In this document: positions 8,264 to 18,285 of the stretch, piece by piece | Layout: each line of letters starts with the position of its first letter | How positions within the stretch are numbered: the first letter of the stretch is position 1 | Origin: Rhodococcus sovatensis | Lineage (GTDB): Bacteria; Actinomycetota; Actinomycetes; Mycobacteriales; Mycobacteriaceae | Length of the DNA: 64,000 nucleotides | Assembly: GCF_037327425.1 (NCBI RefSeq) | Contig: NZ_CP147846.1 | Coordinates: forward strand, 496,001-560,000 | Reading direction: 5' to 3' | Program-made: the position numbers and the translations under genes | Notes under the pieces: generated by a model | Database searches by the model: none | Told to the model about the DNA's origin: nothing | The model's input: the letters and a program-made list of their open reading frames with translations, nothing else

Positions 8264-9448
8264 TCAGCTCACCGCGTGTGCAAGCGACGCGCTCCAGTCC
8301 GTCGTCGTGGACCTGGCAGCGTGTATCGCAACATCGATTGCGTTTCCGCTCGATGCCATGACATTCCGCTGGCGTCTCGCGCCGTTACCGAGATGATCGA
8401 GCCGTTCCAACGCGGTCTCGACGTACCGCGCATCGCCTGCATACACCAGAGCAGGTCGCACATACTCGACGAGCTGACGTAACAAGGTGGACGCAGGTAC
8501 GCACGTGCCGAGTTGGACGTCGACACCCACTCCGTCGAGACCGTGCACGCGCGCGCAGTGGTACGCCGATGCAAGAATGTGGTCTGCGGGGCGAGGTGGC
8601 GGAGCGCCGCGCTCGTGCGCCCACTGTGAGGTCAAAACGAGTCCACGTGCGAGTGCCGCAAGCAGGGCGGTCTCGTCAGCGACGGCGGGCACATCGCCGA
8701 CTCGGAACTCGATGGTGGGTTGGTGATTACTAGGGCGCAGGTCCCAGTACAAGCCGGCCTCGTCCAAAATCATGCCGGTCTCGACCATCGAGGCGGTGAT
8801 GTCGTCGTAGTGATCGACAGAGTGCAGATACGGGGGCGGCCCTGCCGTCGGCCACCTGCCCCACACTGTGGACCGCCAGCTGGCATGGCCGGTATCGACG
8901 CCGTCGCTCACCGCACTGTTGGAGGTCAGCGCCAACAGTGTGGGAAGCCACGGCCTGACGAAGTTCGATATCCGGACAGCGGTGTTCTTGTCGGGTACTT
9001 CGACGTGAACGTGGCATCCACAAGTAGCGTCACTGTTGGCTAGCGAACCGTATGCGCGGAGCATCTGGGCGTATCGGGGGCTGTCTGCGATCGGCAGAGG
9101 GCCCGGTTCACCACGAGCGATCGGTGACATTCCTGCGGCGAGCAGGTGGGCGTCGTGCGACAGGGCGACGGCGGCCAGCGTCGTGCGAGTATTCACGACG
9201 TGTTCACGCAGGTCTCGGATCCTCTGCACACGAGGAGAATTGGTCTCCACCTGTAGAGTGGTCAGCTCGGTTACCACGTCGAGGCCGATGTTCTTGGCGT
9301 GTGCGATGACGGATTCGTTGGCCGGTATTGGCCTCAACGTCGTGGCGTCGAGCAGAAAGAACTCTTCTTCGACTCCGACCGTTGGTAGAACGCGTGGTGT
9401 CATGCTCTTCTTTCGTGTGGCGGCAACCAGTGTTGTCATATCGGCCAT
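8264..9448 (-). CDS. Carboxylate-amine ligase, YbdK/GCS2 family
   Basis: A 394-residue glutamate-cysteine-ligase-type enzyme. PTVGVEEEFFLLD near the N-terminus gives the acidic metal/ATP-binding strand of GCS2 enzymes. CGCHVHVEV and the HASWRSTVWGRWPTAGPPP segment are diagnostic of the YbdK branch. It joins a carboxylate (glutamate-like) to an amine (cysteine-like) with ATP. YbdK members have weak gamma-glutamylcysteine activity and the true substrate is often unknown. AAGGGAG precedes the ATG. It follows the 55-residue small gene by 10 bp in an apparent operon with a STAS protein. Confidence 0.87.
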   Translation of the reverse strand: MADMTTLVAATRKKSMTPRVLPTVGVEEEFFLLDATTLRPIPANESVIAHAKNIGLDVVTELTTLQVETNSPRVQRIRDLREHVVNTRTTLAAVALSHDAHLLAAGMSPIARGEPGPLPIADSPRYAQMLRAYGSLANSDATCGCHVHVEVPDKNTAVRISNFVRPWLPTLLALTSNSAVSDGVDTGHASWRSTVWGRWPTAGPPPYLHSVDHYDDITASMVETGMILDEAGLYWDLRPSNHQPTIEFRVGDVPAVADETALLAALARGLVLTSQWAHERGAPPPRPADHILASAYHCARVHGLDGVGVDVQLGTCVPASTLLRQLVEYVRPALVYAGDARYVETALERLDHLGNGARRQRNVMASSGNAIDVAIHAARSTTTDWSASLAHAVS

Positions 9449-9458
9449 GGTGTCTCCC

Positions 9459-9626
9459 TTACAGCCCGCGACGCCGCAGTTCGTTGGTCAGTCTCGTAAC
9501 GGCTTTCTCGATAGCCATGATGGTGTCCGGCGAGGCGCCCTCTCTCAATGAGCTGCGCCGCAGCTCTCGAGCTTCGCACAATGCAATGTCGATCTCCGAG
9601 ATCGAGAGCTCCCTGATGTTGCCCAT
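9459..9626 (-). CDS. Small protein of unknown function (55 aa)
   Basis: An open frame of 55 residues starting MGNIRELSISEIDIALCEAR and ending ELRRRGL. The ATG at 9626 is preceded by GAGGGGGA at good spacing. The gene sits 9 bp after the STAS gene stop and 10 bp before the ligase gene start, filling an operon gap. The sequence is highly charged and predicted helical, with no cysteine pair or membrane segment. I do not recognise a family. The tight packing and ribosome site argue that it is real. Confidence 0.6.
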   Translation of the reverse strand: MGNIRELSISEIDIALCEARELRRSSLREGASPDTIMAIEKAVTRLTNELRRRGL

Positions 9627-9635
9627 CTGTCCCCC

Positions 9636-10106
9636 TCATGCGGTGACGGCGGCGTCGTTGGATGCTGTGTCAATGGGGTGTTCTCGTGGCCTCATGGCAG
9701 CGTGGATGGCGGAGGCAACAGAGTCGTGACATTCGACGCCGCACCGGCCCCACGAACTTTCCAAATGCTCACGCAAGCCGTCGGTACATGCAATTATCGC
9801 CCGGCACCGATGTGAGGCGAGACGCGTGGCGGCAGCGGTGAGTACGGATGTTCCAGTGGCGTCAACGTATTCGACGTCCAGAAGGTCGACTACGAGAGAC
9901 CGGCCGCACACGATAGCTTCAGTCACGCATTCCGCGAACACCGCCACGGTCGACTTGTCGATATCACCGGCAACTCGAATGACAACCGGCCCGCCGATGG
10001 GTTCGTCGACCGACATGGCAAATGTGCCGTCTTCGAGGTGGTTGGGTCCGCAGAACGACGAGCGGATCGACTCGGGCCCACTGTGGACCGATAGTAGAAA
10101 AACCAT
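9636..10106 (-). CDS. STAS-domain protein, anti-sigma-factor-antagonist-like
   Basis: A 156-residue single STAS domain. The core VVIRVAGDIDKSTVAVFAEC is followed by LVVDLLDVEYVDATGTSVL. The DATG at the phosphorylation site keeps a Thr where many antagonists have Ser, so regulation by an RsbW-type kinase is possible. The ATG at 10106 has GGAGGTG 8 bases upstream; an in-frame longer version lacks this. It would bind an anti-sigma factor and free a stress sigma factor (inference). It begins the operon with the 55-residue protein and the YbdK-type ligase. Confidence 0.82.
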   Translation of the reverse strand: MVFLLSVHSGPESIRSSFCGPNHLEDGTFAMSVDEPIGGPVVIRVAGDIDKSTVAVFAECVTEAIVCGRSLVVDLLDVEYVDATGTSVLTAAATRLASHRCRAIIACTDGLREHLESSWGRCGVECHDSVASAIHAAMRPREHPIDTASNDAAVTA

Positions 10107-10242
10107 GCCATTCACCTCCGTTGTCAGTCGACTGGAGGTGCTGAATGCCGCGAGCACCCATTGGGTGCGAAAGTGGCGTAAGCCGAACTCGCAGTCGCTG
10201 GTTCTTGACCACGGGCTGCTCTTCAACCGCGTGCGGTCAGTG

Positions 10243-10266
10243 TAGCCCTGTTTTCGCGGTTCAAAC
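10243..10266 (-). promoter_or_regulatory. Weak SigF-like promoter motif upstream of STAS gene
   Basis: Minus strand GTTT (10263-10266), 14 bases, GGGCTA. Spacing is one base short of the usual 15-17 and the -10 is imperfect. It lies 137 bp before the STAS start, in the 304-bp gap 10107-10410, where I see no gene. Confidence 0.25.
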
Positions 10267-10410
10267 ACTCTCCGCTGCAATCCGTTTGACATTTTGAACC
10301 TCGAACGATCGAGCAGACCGGTAATACTCTGCGAATTCCGTTACCCGGTGTGAACCTCTGCCGAATAACCGGACGCGGTCCTTTTTTACCGGTTGACAGT
10401 TTGCTCGAAG

Positions 10411-10968
10411 TCAGTTTTGTCCGATAAGTGCTTCGGGCGGGTTCTTCTCTTCAGGACGCATTCGGAACGGGATGATTGCCCACAACATGACGAATGCGGT
10501 CAGTGCCACCACGCCGCCGACAAGTGCGGCGTAGCCGCTCATCACGACCTCGGAGATCAGTACGACGACACCCGTCAGCGCAAGGCCCAAGAATGTCAAT
10601 CCTGCGCCTGTGGAACGGTGCGCTGCGGCGACCAGTTGGGCCAAGGCCTTGCGTCGAAACAGCAACCGATGCATTGCAACCGGGGCCACGAGGAGAACGG
10701 TCGCAGCGACGGCTGCGGCGAGGGTCGACACGTACGTCGCGCGAGCGTATACGGGAAGTCGATCGAACGTGTCTTGGAAGGGAAGGATCAAAAGAAATCC
10801 GGTGAGTAGCTGTACGCCTGTCTGAACGACTCGTAATTCTTGGAGTAGACAGATCCAATTGCGGTCGAGTGTTTGGGTCGGGCTTTCGCCCCGGTGCTCA
10901 CGGTTGAAGTCGCAGTGAGCGCCGGCGCCTGCGGTCACCTCGCGTTGGGCGTCGTAAGTTCGGAACAT
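10411..10968 (-). CDS. DUF6328 membrane protein
   Basis: A 185-residue protein with a soluble N-terminal part and four hydrophobic segments: LLTGFLLILPF, YVSTLAAAVAATVLLVAPVA, TGAGLTFLGLALTGVVVLISEV and ALVGGVVALTAFVMLWAIIPF. The NWICLLQELRVVQTGVQLLTG segment fits the DUF6328 family (LxELRVxQtGvQfL). The ATG at 10968 has GCAGGAG 6 bases upstream. Function is unknown; such genes recur in actinomycete stress regions. It is divergent from the glycosyltransferase gene. Confidence 0.8.
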   Translation of the reverse strand: MFRTYDAQREVTAGAGAHCDFNREHRGESPTQTLDRNWICLLQELRVVQTGVQLLTGFLLILPFQDTFDRLPVYARATYVSTLAAAVAATVLLVAPVAMHRLLFRRKALAQLVAAAHRSTGAGLTFLGLALTGVVVLISEVVMSGYAALVGGVVALTAFVMLWAIIPFRMRPEEKNPPEALIGQN

Positions 10969-11322
10969 GATTACTCCTGCGCATAGGGAAGCAGACGGGG
11001 TTTCGTGCTGGGCAGAAAATCGGTTTCCCGCGAAGTCGGCGTATAAACACCGACTTTGGCGTGGTGATGCCCGTCGGGTCTTATGGCGTACGGGTTTCGC
11101 CGCAACGCCGGAGGCTCTATGGTGGGGAGTATCGCACCAGCCGGGGCGCGGGGACAGAAGTGAGTCTTCAGGCGCACGGCAGGCCCAACAGCGGGCACAG
11201 TGCGACAAGCACGTCGACTCCAGGACCGGGTCGGCATTCCCTCTACACCTGCGCAGGGCTTGGTGGCTCGCGTCGGTGGGTGTGTGCCCGATCCGGGCCG
11301 TGCGTTCAGCAAGGAGGACGAC

Positions 11323-12498
11323 ATGCATGTAGCCCTTGTGTCCGAGTGCGTCCGTACACACGACGAAACGACGGACGCCGAAGGCCCCCACATTGCCAGT
11401 CTCGCGAACTCCCTCGTGCGGCGAGGGGCCAAGGTCGACGTCTATACGCGCAGACAGAACCCAGTCGACGACAGTGAGTTGATCGGCGGTGACGGCTACC
11501 GAATTATCAAAGTCGATGCAGGTCCGGCGAAGCCGTTGCCGGATGAGCGAATACTGCCCTGCATCGGAACGTTCGGCTCTGTTCTGCGCGATCATTGGGC
11601 GCTGGACCGGCCCGACGTGATCCACGCGCATTCATGGGTGCCGGCGCTGGCCAGCGTTCTGGCAGCTCGCGAAGTGGACTCGCCCGCAGTCGTGTCTCTG
11701 CACGAACTTGCCCAGGGCGGGACGTCGGGTGTTCCTCGCGCGTCTTTGGAGCGCAAAATTGCGCGGTCAGCAGATCGATTGGTTGCCTCGTCGTCCGAGG
11801 AATGCGAACACCTGACCCGATTGGGTGTTGCACGCTCGAAGATCTCGATCGTGCCGACTGGTTTCGACCCGTCCATGTTCGCCCCATCTGGCGCGGCCGA
11901 GGCGAAGAAATCGCAGCGGCGGCGGATTGTCGTCGACAGTTCGGAGCCGGGTGTCCAGATGATGATCGAGATTCTCGAAAAGATGTCCGACGTCGAGCTT
12001 GTGGTCCTCGGTACTGCCCCCGATATGCGCCGTCTCCGCAAAGTTGCCGCTTCGCGGAAGGTGACGAGGAGAGTCGTGTTCACCGGCCCGATTCTGCGTA
12101 GCGATCGGCCTGCGCTGCTCCGCTCGGCGGATCTGTTCGTGTGCACGTCCTCCTCCGAGCCGTCCGGCATCGCAACCATGGAAGCAATGGCCTGTGGTGT
12201 ACCGGTTGTGGCCTACGGAGTCGGTTGGATGCATGATTTAGTCGTCGACGAGGTCACCGGGAGACTGATCGACCCGCCCAACCGACGAGAGTTCGTGCGG
12301 GCGATCGAATTGCTCGTCGCCGACGAACTTCAACTATTCGCCCTCGGAGTCTCGGCGGCGGATCGTGTGCAGTCGAGATACTCATGGGATCGAATTGCGG
12401 ACGATATGACTCGGTCGTACGACGCGACGGTGCGTGGACATCACGACCGATCGCATCCCACGGCCCCGATGCCGGAGGCACGCCGGTATGCGGTCTAG
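11323..12498 (+). CDS. GT4-type glycosyltransferase
   Basis: A 391-residue retaining glycosyltransferase with GT-B fold. The N-terminal acceptor domain starts MHVALVSECVRTHDETTDAE. The C-terminal donor domain has EPSGIATMEAMACGVPVVA, the E-x7-E motif that binds the nucleotide-sugar. AAGGAGG lies before the ATG at 11323. It probably adds a hexose to a lipid or small-molecule acceptor in the cytoplasm. The gene stands alone between divergent DUF6328 and convergent ANTAR genes, followed by a hairpin. The acceptor is unknown. Confidence 0.87.
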   Translation: MHVALVSECVRTHDETTDAEGPHIASLANSLVRRGAKVDVYTRRQNPVDDSELIGGDGYRIIKVDAGPAKPLPDERILPCIGTFGSVLRDHWALDRPDVIHAHSWVPALASVLAAREVDSPAVVSLHELAQGGTSGVPRASLERKIARSADRLVASSSEECEHLTRLGVARSKISIVPTGFDPSMFAPSGAAEAKKSQRRRIVVDSSEPGVQMMIEILEKMSDVELVVLGTAPDMRRLRKVAASRKVTRRVVFTGPILRSDRPALLRSADLFVCTSSSEPSGIATMEAMACGVPVVAYGVGWMHDLVVDEVTGRLIDPPNRREFVRAIELLVADELQLFALGVSAADRVQSRYSWDRIADDMTRSYDATVRGHHDRSHPTAPMPEARRYAV

Positions 12499-12541
12499 CT
12501 CGCGATCGTCCGAAACGCGAGTACGGCGACCCAATCGCCGT
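12499..12541. terminator. Two-hairpin bidirectional terminator candidate
   Basis: CTCGCG (12499-12504) pairs with CGCGAG (12516-12521), and ACGGCGA (12523-12529) pairs perfectly with TCGCCGT (12535-12541) across a 5-base loop. It lies right after the glycosyltransferase stop and 26 bp from the convergent ANTAR gene stop. There is no U-tract, as usual in high-GC actinomycetes. Confidence 0.5.
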
Positions 12542-12567
12542 CGTAGACGCGCAGCCGCCGTGATCGG

Positions 12568-12939
12568 TTACTCGTCCGACCGGCAGTTGCTCCGTCGCTT
12601 GATGTCCTGAGATGAGCAGTCACTGTGCCCAGGCTGCGCGACCGAGTCCACGATCGCAGCGGCGATCTCGCTGACCTTGATATTTCGGTTCTGCGACTGT
12701 TCGGACAGTACCGCGAACGCGTCGTCGGCGTTCATGCCGCGGAGCGCCATGATGATCCCTTTGGCCTGCTCGATATCCGCGCGGTTCTTCATCGCGGTGT
12801 GGAGACCGTCGACTTCTTCTCGAGCAGAGTGCGCGCGTCTCGAAATCTGCACTGCAGCTTCGATTGACGTGACGAACAGTGCTACCAGCAAGGTAGGCAG
12901 CGCTGAACAGCGGCCGCGCCTCGACCGAGTGCGGTCCAT
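12568..12939 (-). CDS. ANTAR-domain RNA-binding regulator
   Basis: A 123-residue protein with an ANTAR domain at about 45-100. The marks are AMKNRADIEQAKGIIMALRGMNADDAF followed by LSEQSQNRNIKVSEIAAAIV. This three-helix domain binds twin hairpins in RNA and prevents transcription termination. The first 20 residues are hydrophobic (ALPTLLVALFVTSIEAAVQI) and not a known sensor domain, so the true start may be downstream. The ATG at 12939 lacks a good Shine-Dalgarno site. A 32-residue CxxC protein gene lies 15 bp upstream. The target RNA is unknown. Confidence 0.8.
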   Translation of the reverse strand: MDRTRSRRGRCSALPTLLVALFVTSIEAAVQISRRAHSAREEVDGLHTAMKNRADIEQAKGIIMALRGMNADDAFAVLSEQSQNRNIKVSEIAAAIVDSVAQPGHSDCSSQDIKRRSNCRSDE

Positions 12940-12954
12940 CTTATACAGGTGCTG

Positions 12955-13053
12955 TCACGAAAACTGGACCGGGATCACCGTCGCACACGCCGGACAGCAG
13001 TAGTATTCGAAACGGTTGGTGGAGAAGAAGCCAGCGGTGTCGACCGCAGCCAT
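12955..13053 (-). CDS. Very small cysteine-rich protein (32 aa)
   Basis: A 32-residue frame starting MAAVDTAGFFSTNRF, with EYYCCPACATVIPV, i.e. a C-x2-C knuckle. AGGGGG lies 8-13 bases before the ATG, a strong ribosome site for such a short frame. The stop is 15 bp before the ANTAR gene start. It could be half of a dimeric zinc site. I know no family. Length alone makes it uncertain. Confidence 0.4.
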   Translation of the reverse strand: MAAVDTAGFFSTNRFEYYCCPACATVIPVQFS

Positions 13054-13096
13054 TTTCTGAACCCCCTGCGGTCGTACGACTCTGGAGGTGCTTGCT

Positions 13097-13516
13097 ATGA
13101 GCCTGCGGTCGATCCGAGACTCTTTTTCGATGGCGGTGGACGAATCCCCGGGCGGACCCATCGTGATCACAGTGCAGGGCGCAGTATGTGCCAGAGGCAA
13201 CGCTCGACTCTTTACCGAATGTCTCACCGGCACAGTGGCCGCATACCGGCCGATAGTGATCGATTTGGTCGCCGCCACCGCCGTCGACGGTGACGTCATG
13301 TCCGCGATTGCCGACGCCGCCAGTCGGTTGGCGCACCGACAGTACCGGACCGTCATCGTTTGCCGCCCTTCGATGACGGCTCTGCACAGTCTGGTGCAAG
13401 CCGAGCATGTAGACGTCGAGTACGTGGACACACCCGGTTCAGTTTTCGAAGAAGCGAAAGCTTCGCAAGGTGAACCCATAGCGGCGACCGATGCACTGTG
13501 GGGAACGTATTTATAG
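13097..13516 (+). CDS. Degenerate STAS-domain protein
   Basis: A 139-residue STAS-like protein: PIVITVQGAVCARGNARLF, then IVIDLVAATAVDGDVMSAI. At the usual phosphorylation loop (DSSG) it reads VDGDV, with no Ser or Thr, so control by phosphorylation seems lost. It may act constitutively or bind a different partner. The ATG at 13097 has GGAGG 8 bases upstream; a GTG at 13088 overlaps that site. It is transcribed towards the Rv2629-family gene 139 bp downstream, with a SigF-like motif between. Confidence 0.75.
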   Translation: MSLRSIRDSFSMAVDESPGGPIVITVQGAVCARGNARLFTECLTGTVAAYRPIVIDLVAATAVDGDVMSAIADAASRLAHRQYRTVIVCRPSMTALHSLVQAEHVDVEYVDTPGSVFEEAKASQGEPIAATDALWGTYL

Positions 13517-13591
13517 CCAGGCTTTGTGGCTAGGAGAAAAAACAATTGAGCGTCGTGTCCGCGACTTGTTGCTATTGGCAATCACTCGTGA

Positions 13592-13617
13592 GTTTCACGC
13601 GGCGGCGCGGCGGGCAC
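13592..13617 (+). promoter_or_regulatory. Candidate SigF-type promoter
   Basis: GTTT (13592-13595), 16 bases, then GGGCAC (13612-13617), 38 bp before the Rv2629-family start. The -35 and spacing match GTTT-N15-17-GGGTAT; the -10 is partial. Inference only. Confidence 0.35.
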
Positions 13618-13655
13618 CCGTTGGAATACATCAGACGAAGAAGGAGTGAGTGCTC

Positions 13656-14765
13656 ATGGACACAGATCGGTTTCGTACCCTCGTAGACGAGCCCGGTCCG
13701 TTCGCGACGGTGTACTACGACGATTCGCACAACACCGCCGATGCCACGGCTGTGTCCGAGCTGACGGTGCGGGCCGTTCTGGAGGCATTGAACTTTCAGG
13801 GCGCCGACGACGCGTTGAAGAACGCCGTCGAAGATGCGCTGACGGCATCGCCGCCCCCGGCCGGGTCGAGTGGCCGCGCCGTCATCGTCGGACACAACGG
13901 GGTGATGCTGGACGAGCAACTGGTACGGCCGGCAGTCAAGACCGAAGTGCGGCTATCGGCCCTGCCATATCTGGTTCCGTTGGTGGAGCACGGTTTCGAG
14001 CAGGTTCCCTATGTGGTAGCCGTCGTCGATCACGAGGGTGCCGATGTCAGCGTGCATCGACCCGACGCCCACACGACACATACGTCGGTGGACGGTGGCG
14101 GGTACCCGGTCCACAAGGCGTCGGGAGCGGAGAATTCAGGCTACGGAGACCCCCAACCCAGGGCCGAAGAAGCTGCGAAGAAGAACCTTCGCGCTGCGGC
14201 CGGTCGAATCGACAGTCTCGCCGAAGAAGCCGCCGTCGTATTTCTCGCCGGTGACGCGCAAGCTCGCGCCCAGTTGCGCGAACACCTGACCGATCGGGTA
14301 TTGGAACTGTCGGCCGACATCGACGGTGTCACCCGGTCGGCGAAAAACGAACCCGATCAGTTGCGCAGCCAAATCGACGAAGAATTCGCCCGTCGACGGC
14401 TCGCGGAACTGGACGACGCCGTCGCACGCTTTCGGCAGGAAGATGGCACCGGCCGTGCAGCTCAGGGTGTGCAGAGTGTGACGCGGGCGCTACGGTCGGG
14501 CAACGTCGACACACTGATTGTGGGCGATCTGCAAGGACGAACGGTTGCAACGGCCAAGGGTCTGCTGGCACCCGATGCAGACACTCTGTCGGAGTACGGG
14601 GCCGAGGAGGCATTGGTTCAACCTGCGGACGAGGCAATGCTTGTGGCCGCTGTGCGCATCGGGGCCGCGATCGTTCGGACGGACGAGAGATTCGACCCCG
14701 ACGACGGCGTCGCCGCGGTACTCAGGTACGACGAGTTCAGTTCTGCGCCGCCCAACGGCGTGTGA
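13656..14765 (+). CDS. Rv2629-family protein (bacterial archaeo-eukaryotic release factor-like, baeRF2)
   Basis: A 369-residue protein of the Rv2629/baeRF2 family, distantly related to eRF1/Vms1 folds and thought to act on stalled or hibernating ribosomes. It starts MDTDRFRTLVDEPGPFATVYY, typical of the family. The middle holds the AEEAAKKNLRAAAGRIDSLAEE helix, and the C-terminal domain ends with AAIVRTDERF and an ILRYDE-like motif (AVLRYDEFS). AAGGAG lies 9 bases before the ATG at 13656; a GTG at 13650 is too close to that site. M. tuberculosis Rv2629 belongs to the dormancy regulon, which fits the stress setting here. Confidence 0.8.
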   Translation: MDTDRFRTLVDEPGPFATVYYDDSHNTADATAVSELTVRAVLEALNFQGADDALKNAVEDALTASPPPAGSSGRAVIVGHNGVMLDEQLVRPAVKTEVRLSALPYLVPLVEHGFEQVPYVVAVVDHEGADVSVHRPDAHTTHTSVDGGGYPVHKASGAENSGYGDPQPRAEEAAKKNLRAAAGRIDSLAEEAAVVFLAGDAQARAQLREHLTDRVLELSADIDGVTRSAKNEPDQLRSQIDEEFARRRLAELDDAVARFRQEDGTGRAAQGVQSVTRALRSGNVDTLIVGDLQGRTVATAKGLLAPDADTLSEYGAEEALVQPADEAMLVAAVRIGAAIVRTDERFDPDDGVAAVLRYDEFSSAPPNGV

Positions 14766-14769
14766 GCGA

Positions 14770-14820
14770 CACCTGCGTATAGCGATCGTAGGCGCCACCG
14801 GCAACGTCGGCGCCGGCTTC
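14770..14820 (+). pseudogene. N-terminal stub of an NmrA/epimerase-like gene
   Basis: Directly after the Rv2629-family stop the frame reads LRIAIVGATGNVGAG, a textbook Rossmann start (VGATGNVG) of an NAD(P)-dependent epimerase. Recognisable sequence then ends (FRRDPCTRC...). No continuation is seen in any frame up to the catalase gene at 15014. The 248-bp gap therefore holds a beheaded remnant. No gene is claimed. Confidence 0.45.
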
Positions 14821-15013
14821 CGGCGGGATCCATGCACCCGGTGCGTACGGGCAGTGCTAGACGAGTATTGGCCGCGAACGGGCGTACCGTTCGGCGAAAA
14901 CCCGCCGCTGCGCGCTCGCACCGACAGCCGCCGCGGCCTTTCGGCAGAACGTGCCGATTGTCGACGCGTTGCTCGATGCCGGCCGATCCCAAAGCAGGCG
15001 AAAGGTCCGAGCG

Positions 15014-17149
<2,136 letters not shown>

Positions 17150-17190
17150 GGCAGATCGCTTTCGTGGTGCAGAAGTTGTAAAAGGTATGG

Positions 17191-17463
17191 CTACTGCGGA
17201 TTCTCGTGTGTGATGGCCCGGTAGCCGGACGCGCCGGCGCGGTCCACCGCAGCTTTGACGATGCCGAACACTGCGCCATGAATCGCGGCAGCGATCAACA
17301 CTTCCTGGACAGAACGCGACAGGTCCTTGGGCTGGGGCGCCTCGACGTCGTTGTCCCCGAGGTACTTCCAAACTTGCTTGAACACCATTCCTGCCAGTAC
17401 GCCGCCGAGGACGCTCGTCGCGAGCGAGAGCGGCTTGTAGAACGCTTTCGATACCGCACTCAT
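17191..17463 (-). CDS. DUF4235 membrane protein
   Basis: A 90-residue protein: KPLSLATSVLGGVLAGMVFKQVWK is the first hydrophobic helix and EVLIAAAIHGAVFGIVKAAVDRAGA the second, as in DUF4235. The ATG at 17463 overlaps the stop of the upstream DUF3618 gene as ATGA, which fixes the start over a GTG 6 bp earlier. It is last in the holin-X/DUF3618/DUF4235 operon. The role of this trio is unknown; it is commonly together in Mycobacteriales and probably acts at the membrane. Confidence 0.87.
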   Translation of the reverse strand: MSAVSKAFYKPLSLATSVLGGVLAGMVFKQVWKYLGDNDVEAPQPKDLSRSVQEVLIAAAIHGAVFGIVKAAVDRAGASGYRAITHENPQ

Positions 17464-17720
17464 CGCCACACCTTCTTTGCGTGCTTGCGGCGTAGTACTA
17501 CAGTCACCACGATCCCCGCGACCACCGCCCCTACGATGCCTGCGACAGCGCTCGGGTGTTGCTGCGCGGCGTTGGTCGCTCTCGTGGTCTGAAACACCGC
17601 TTCATTGCTGACCCGAGCTGGAATATCCGCTTTCGCCGCCAAAGTCGATACAGTGTCCGCTATCTCGGCTCGCTGTTGCTCGGCAGATGTCGACTCGGAT
17701 GATGCATGGTTCTCATTCAT
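17460..17720 (-). CDS. DUF3618 protein
   Basis: An 86-residue protein with an acidic N-terminal helix (QQRAEIADTVSTLAAKADIPAR; the 'R.EIe.TR.eLa.Ti..L..K.d....' pattern of DUF3618) and one C-terminal membrane helix (SAVAGIVGAVVAGIVVTVVL) followed by RRKHAKK. It is predicted to be a bitopic membrane protein with its tail in the cytoplasm. It overlaps both neighbours by ATGA junctions, so translation of the three is coupled. Confidence 0.87.
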   Translation of the reverse strand: MNENHASSESTSAEQQRAEIADTVSTLAAKADIPARVSNEAVFQTTRATNAAQQHPSAVAGIVGAVVAGIVVTVVLRRKHAKKVWR

Positions 17721-18154
17721 TGCATTCCCTTCTTCACGGCCTCGATATCCTTCTCCACGCTTGCCGCCGTGTTCTCAGGGACAGGCGGCAGCGCGTTCTT
17801 GGCCCGAGACGCTCCTAGGGCGGCCAACACGCCGCCGACCACTAGAACGGCGACTGCCACGATCAGTGCGGCCAGCCACGGATCCAGGACTGTGGCAAGG
17901 CCCAGCACCGCGGTGGCAATGAGTGTGGCCGTACCGAAGAACAGTAGAAGCGCGCCGGCACTGGAGATCCCGATCCCGACGCCGAGACGTGAGCCCTTGT
18001 TTTTGACCTCTGCCAGGCCCGCATCCACCTCAGTTCGTACGAGCGTGCCGACTTGGTCGGTCAGTCGTTCGATCAGTTGAACGGTAGACAGATCGTCGAC
18101 TCTGTCGTTCGGTGATGTGTCTGTTTGGTGCGTGTGGACCGATTGCTGGCTCAT
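17717..18154 (-). CDS. Holin-X-type (phage holin superfamily III) membrane protein
   Basis: A 145-residue protein: STVQLIERLTDQVGTLVRTE is the amphipathic 'SxgeLv..ls.e...LvR.El..A..E' helix of the Actinobacterial Holin-X family. Two membrane helices follow (VGIGISSAGALLLFFGTATLIATAVLGLA and PWLAALIVAVAVLVVGGVLAALG). AAAGGA lies before the ATG at 18154. Despite the name, these chromosomal proteins have no proven lytic role. It is the first gene of the trio. Confidence 0.87.
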   Translation of the reverse strand: MSQQSVHTHQTDTSPNDRVDDLSTVQLIERLTDQVGTLVRTEVDAGLAEVKNKGSRLGVGIGISSAGALLLFFGTATLIATAVLGLATVLDPWLAALIVAVAVLVVGGVLAALGASRAKNALPPVPENTAASVEKDIEAVKKGMQ

Positions 18155-18285
18155 GACGTGTCCTTTCGCTCGAGCAGGGGCTTGTTCCAAGCTCTACCCG
18201 CTGTCTCGCGAATCAATCACTATCGCCGAAGTCGATCGTCGCTGACGAGAACCTGTTGTCAGCTGAGGCGGCGGACCCTTTCGTC

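Noticed and set aside
17717..18154. Holin-like gene as a sign of prophage
   Set aside because: No other phage genes are nearby, and this chromosomal holin-X/DUF3618/DUF4235 trio is a common actinomycete housekeeping arrangement.
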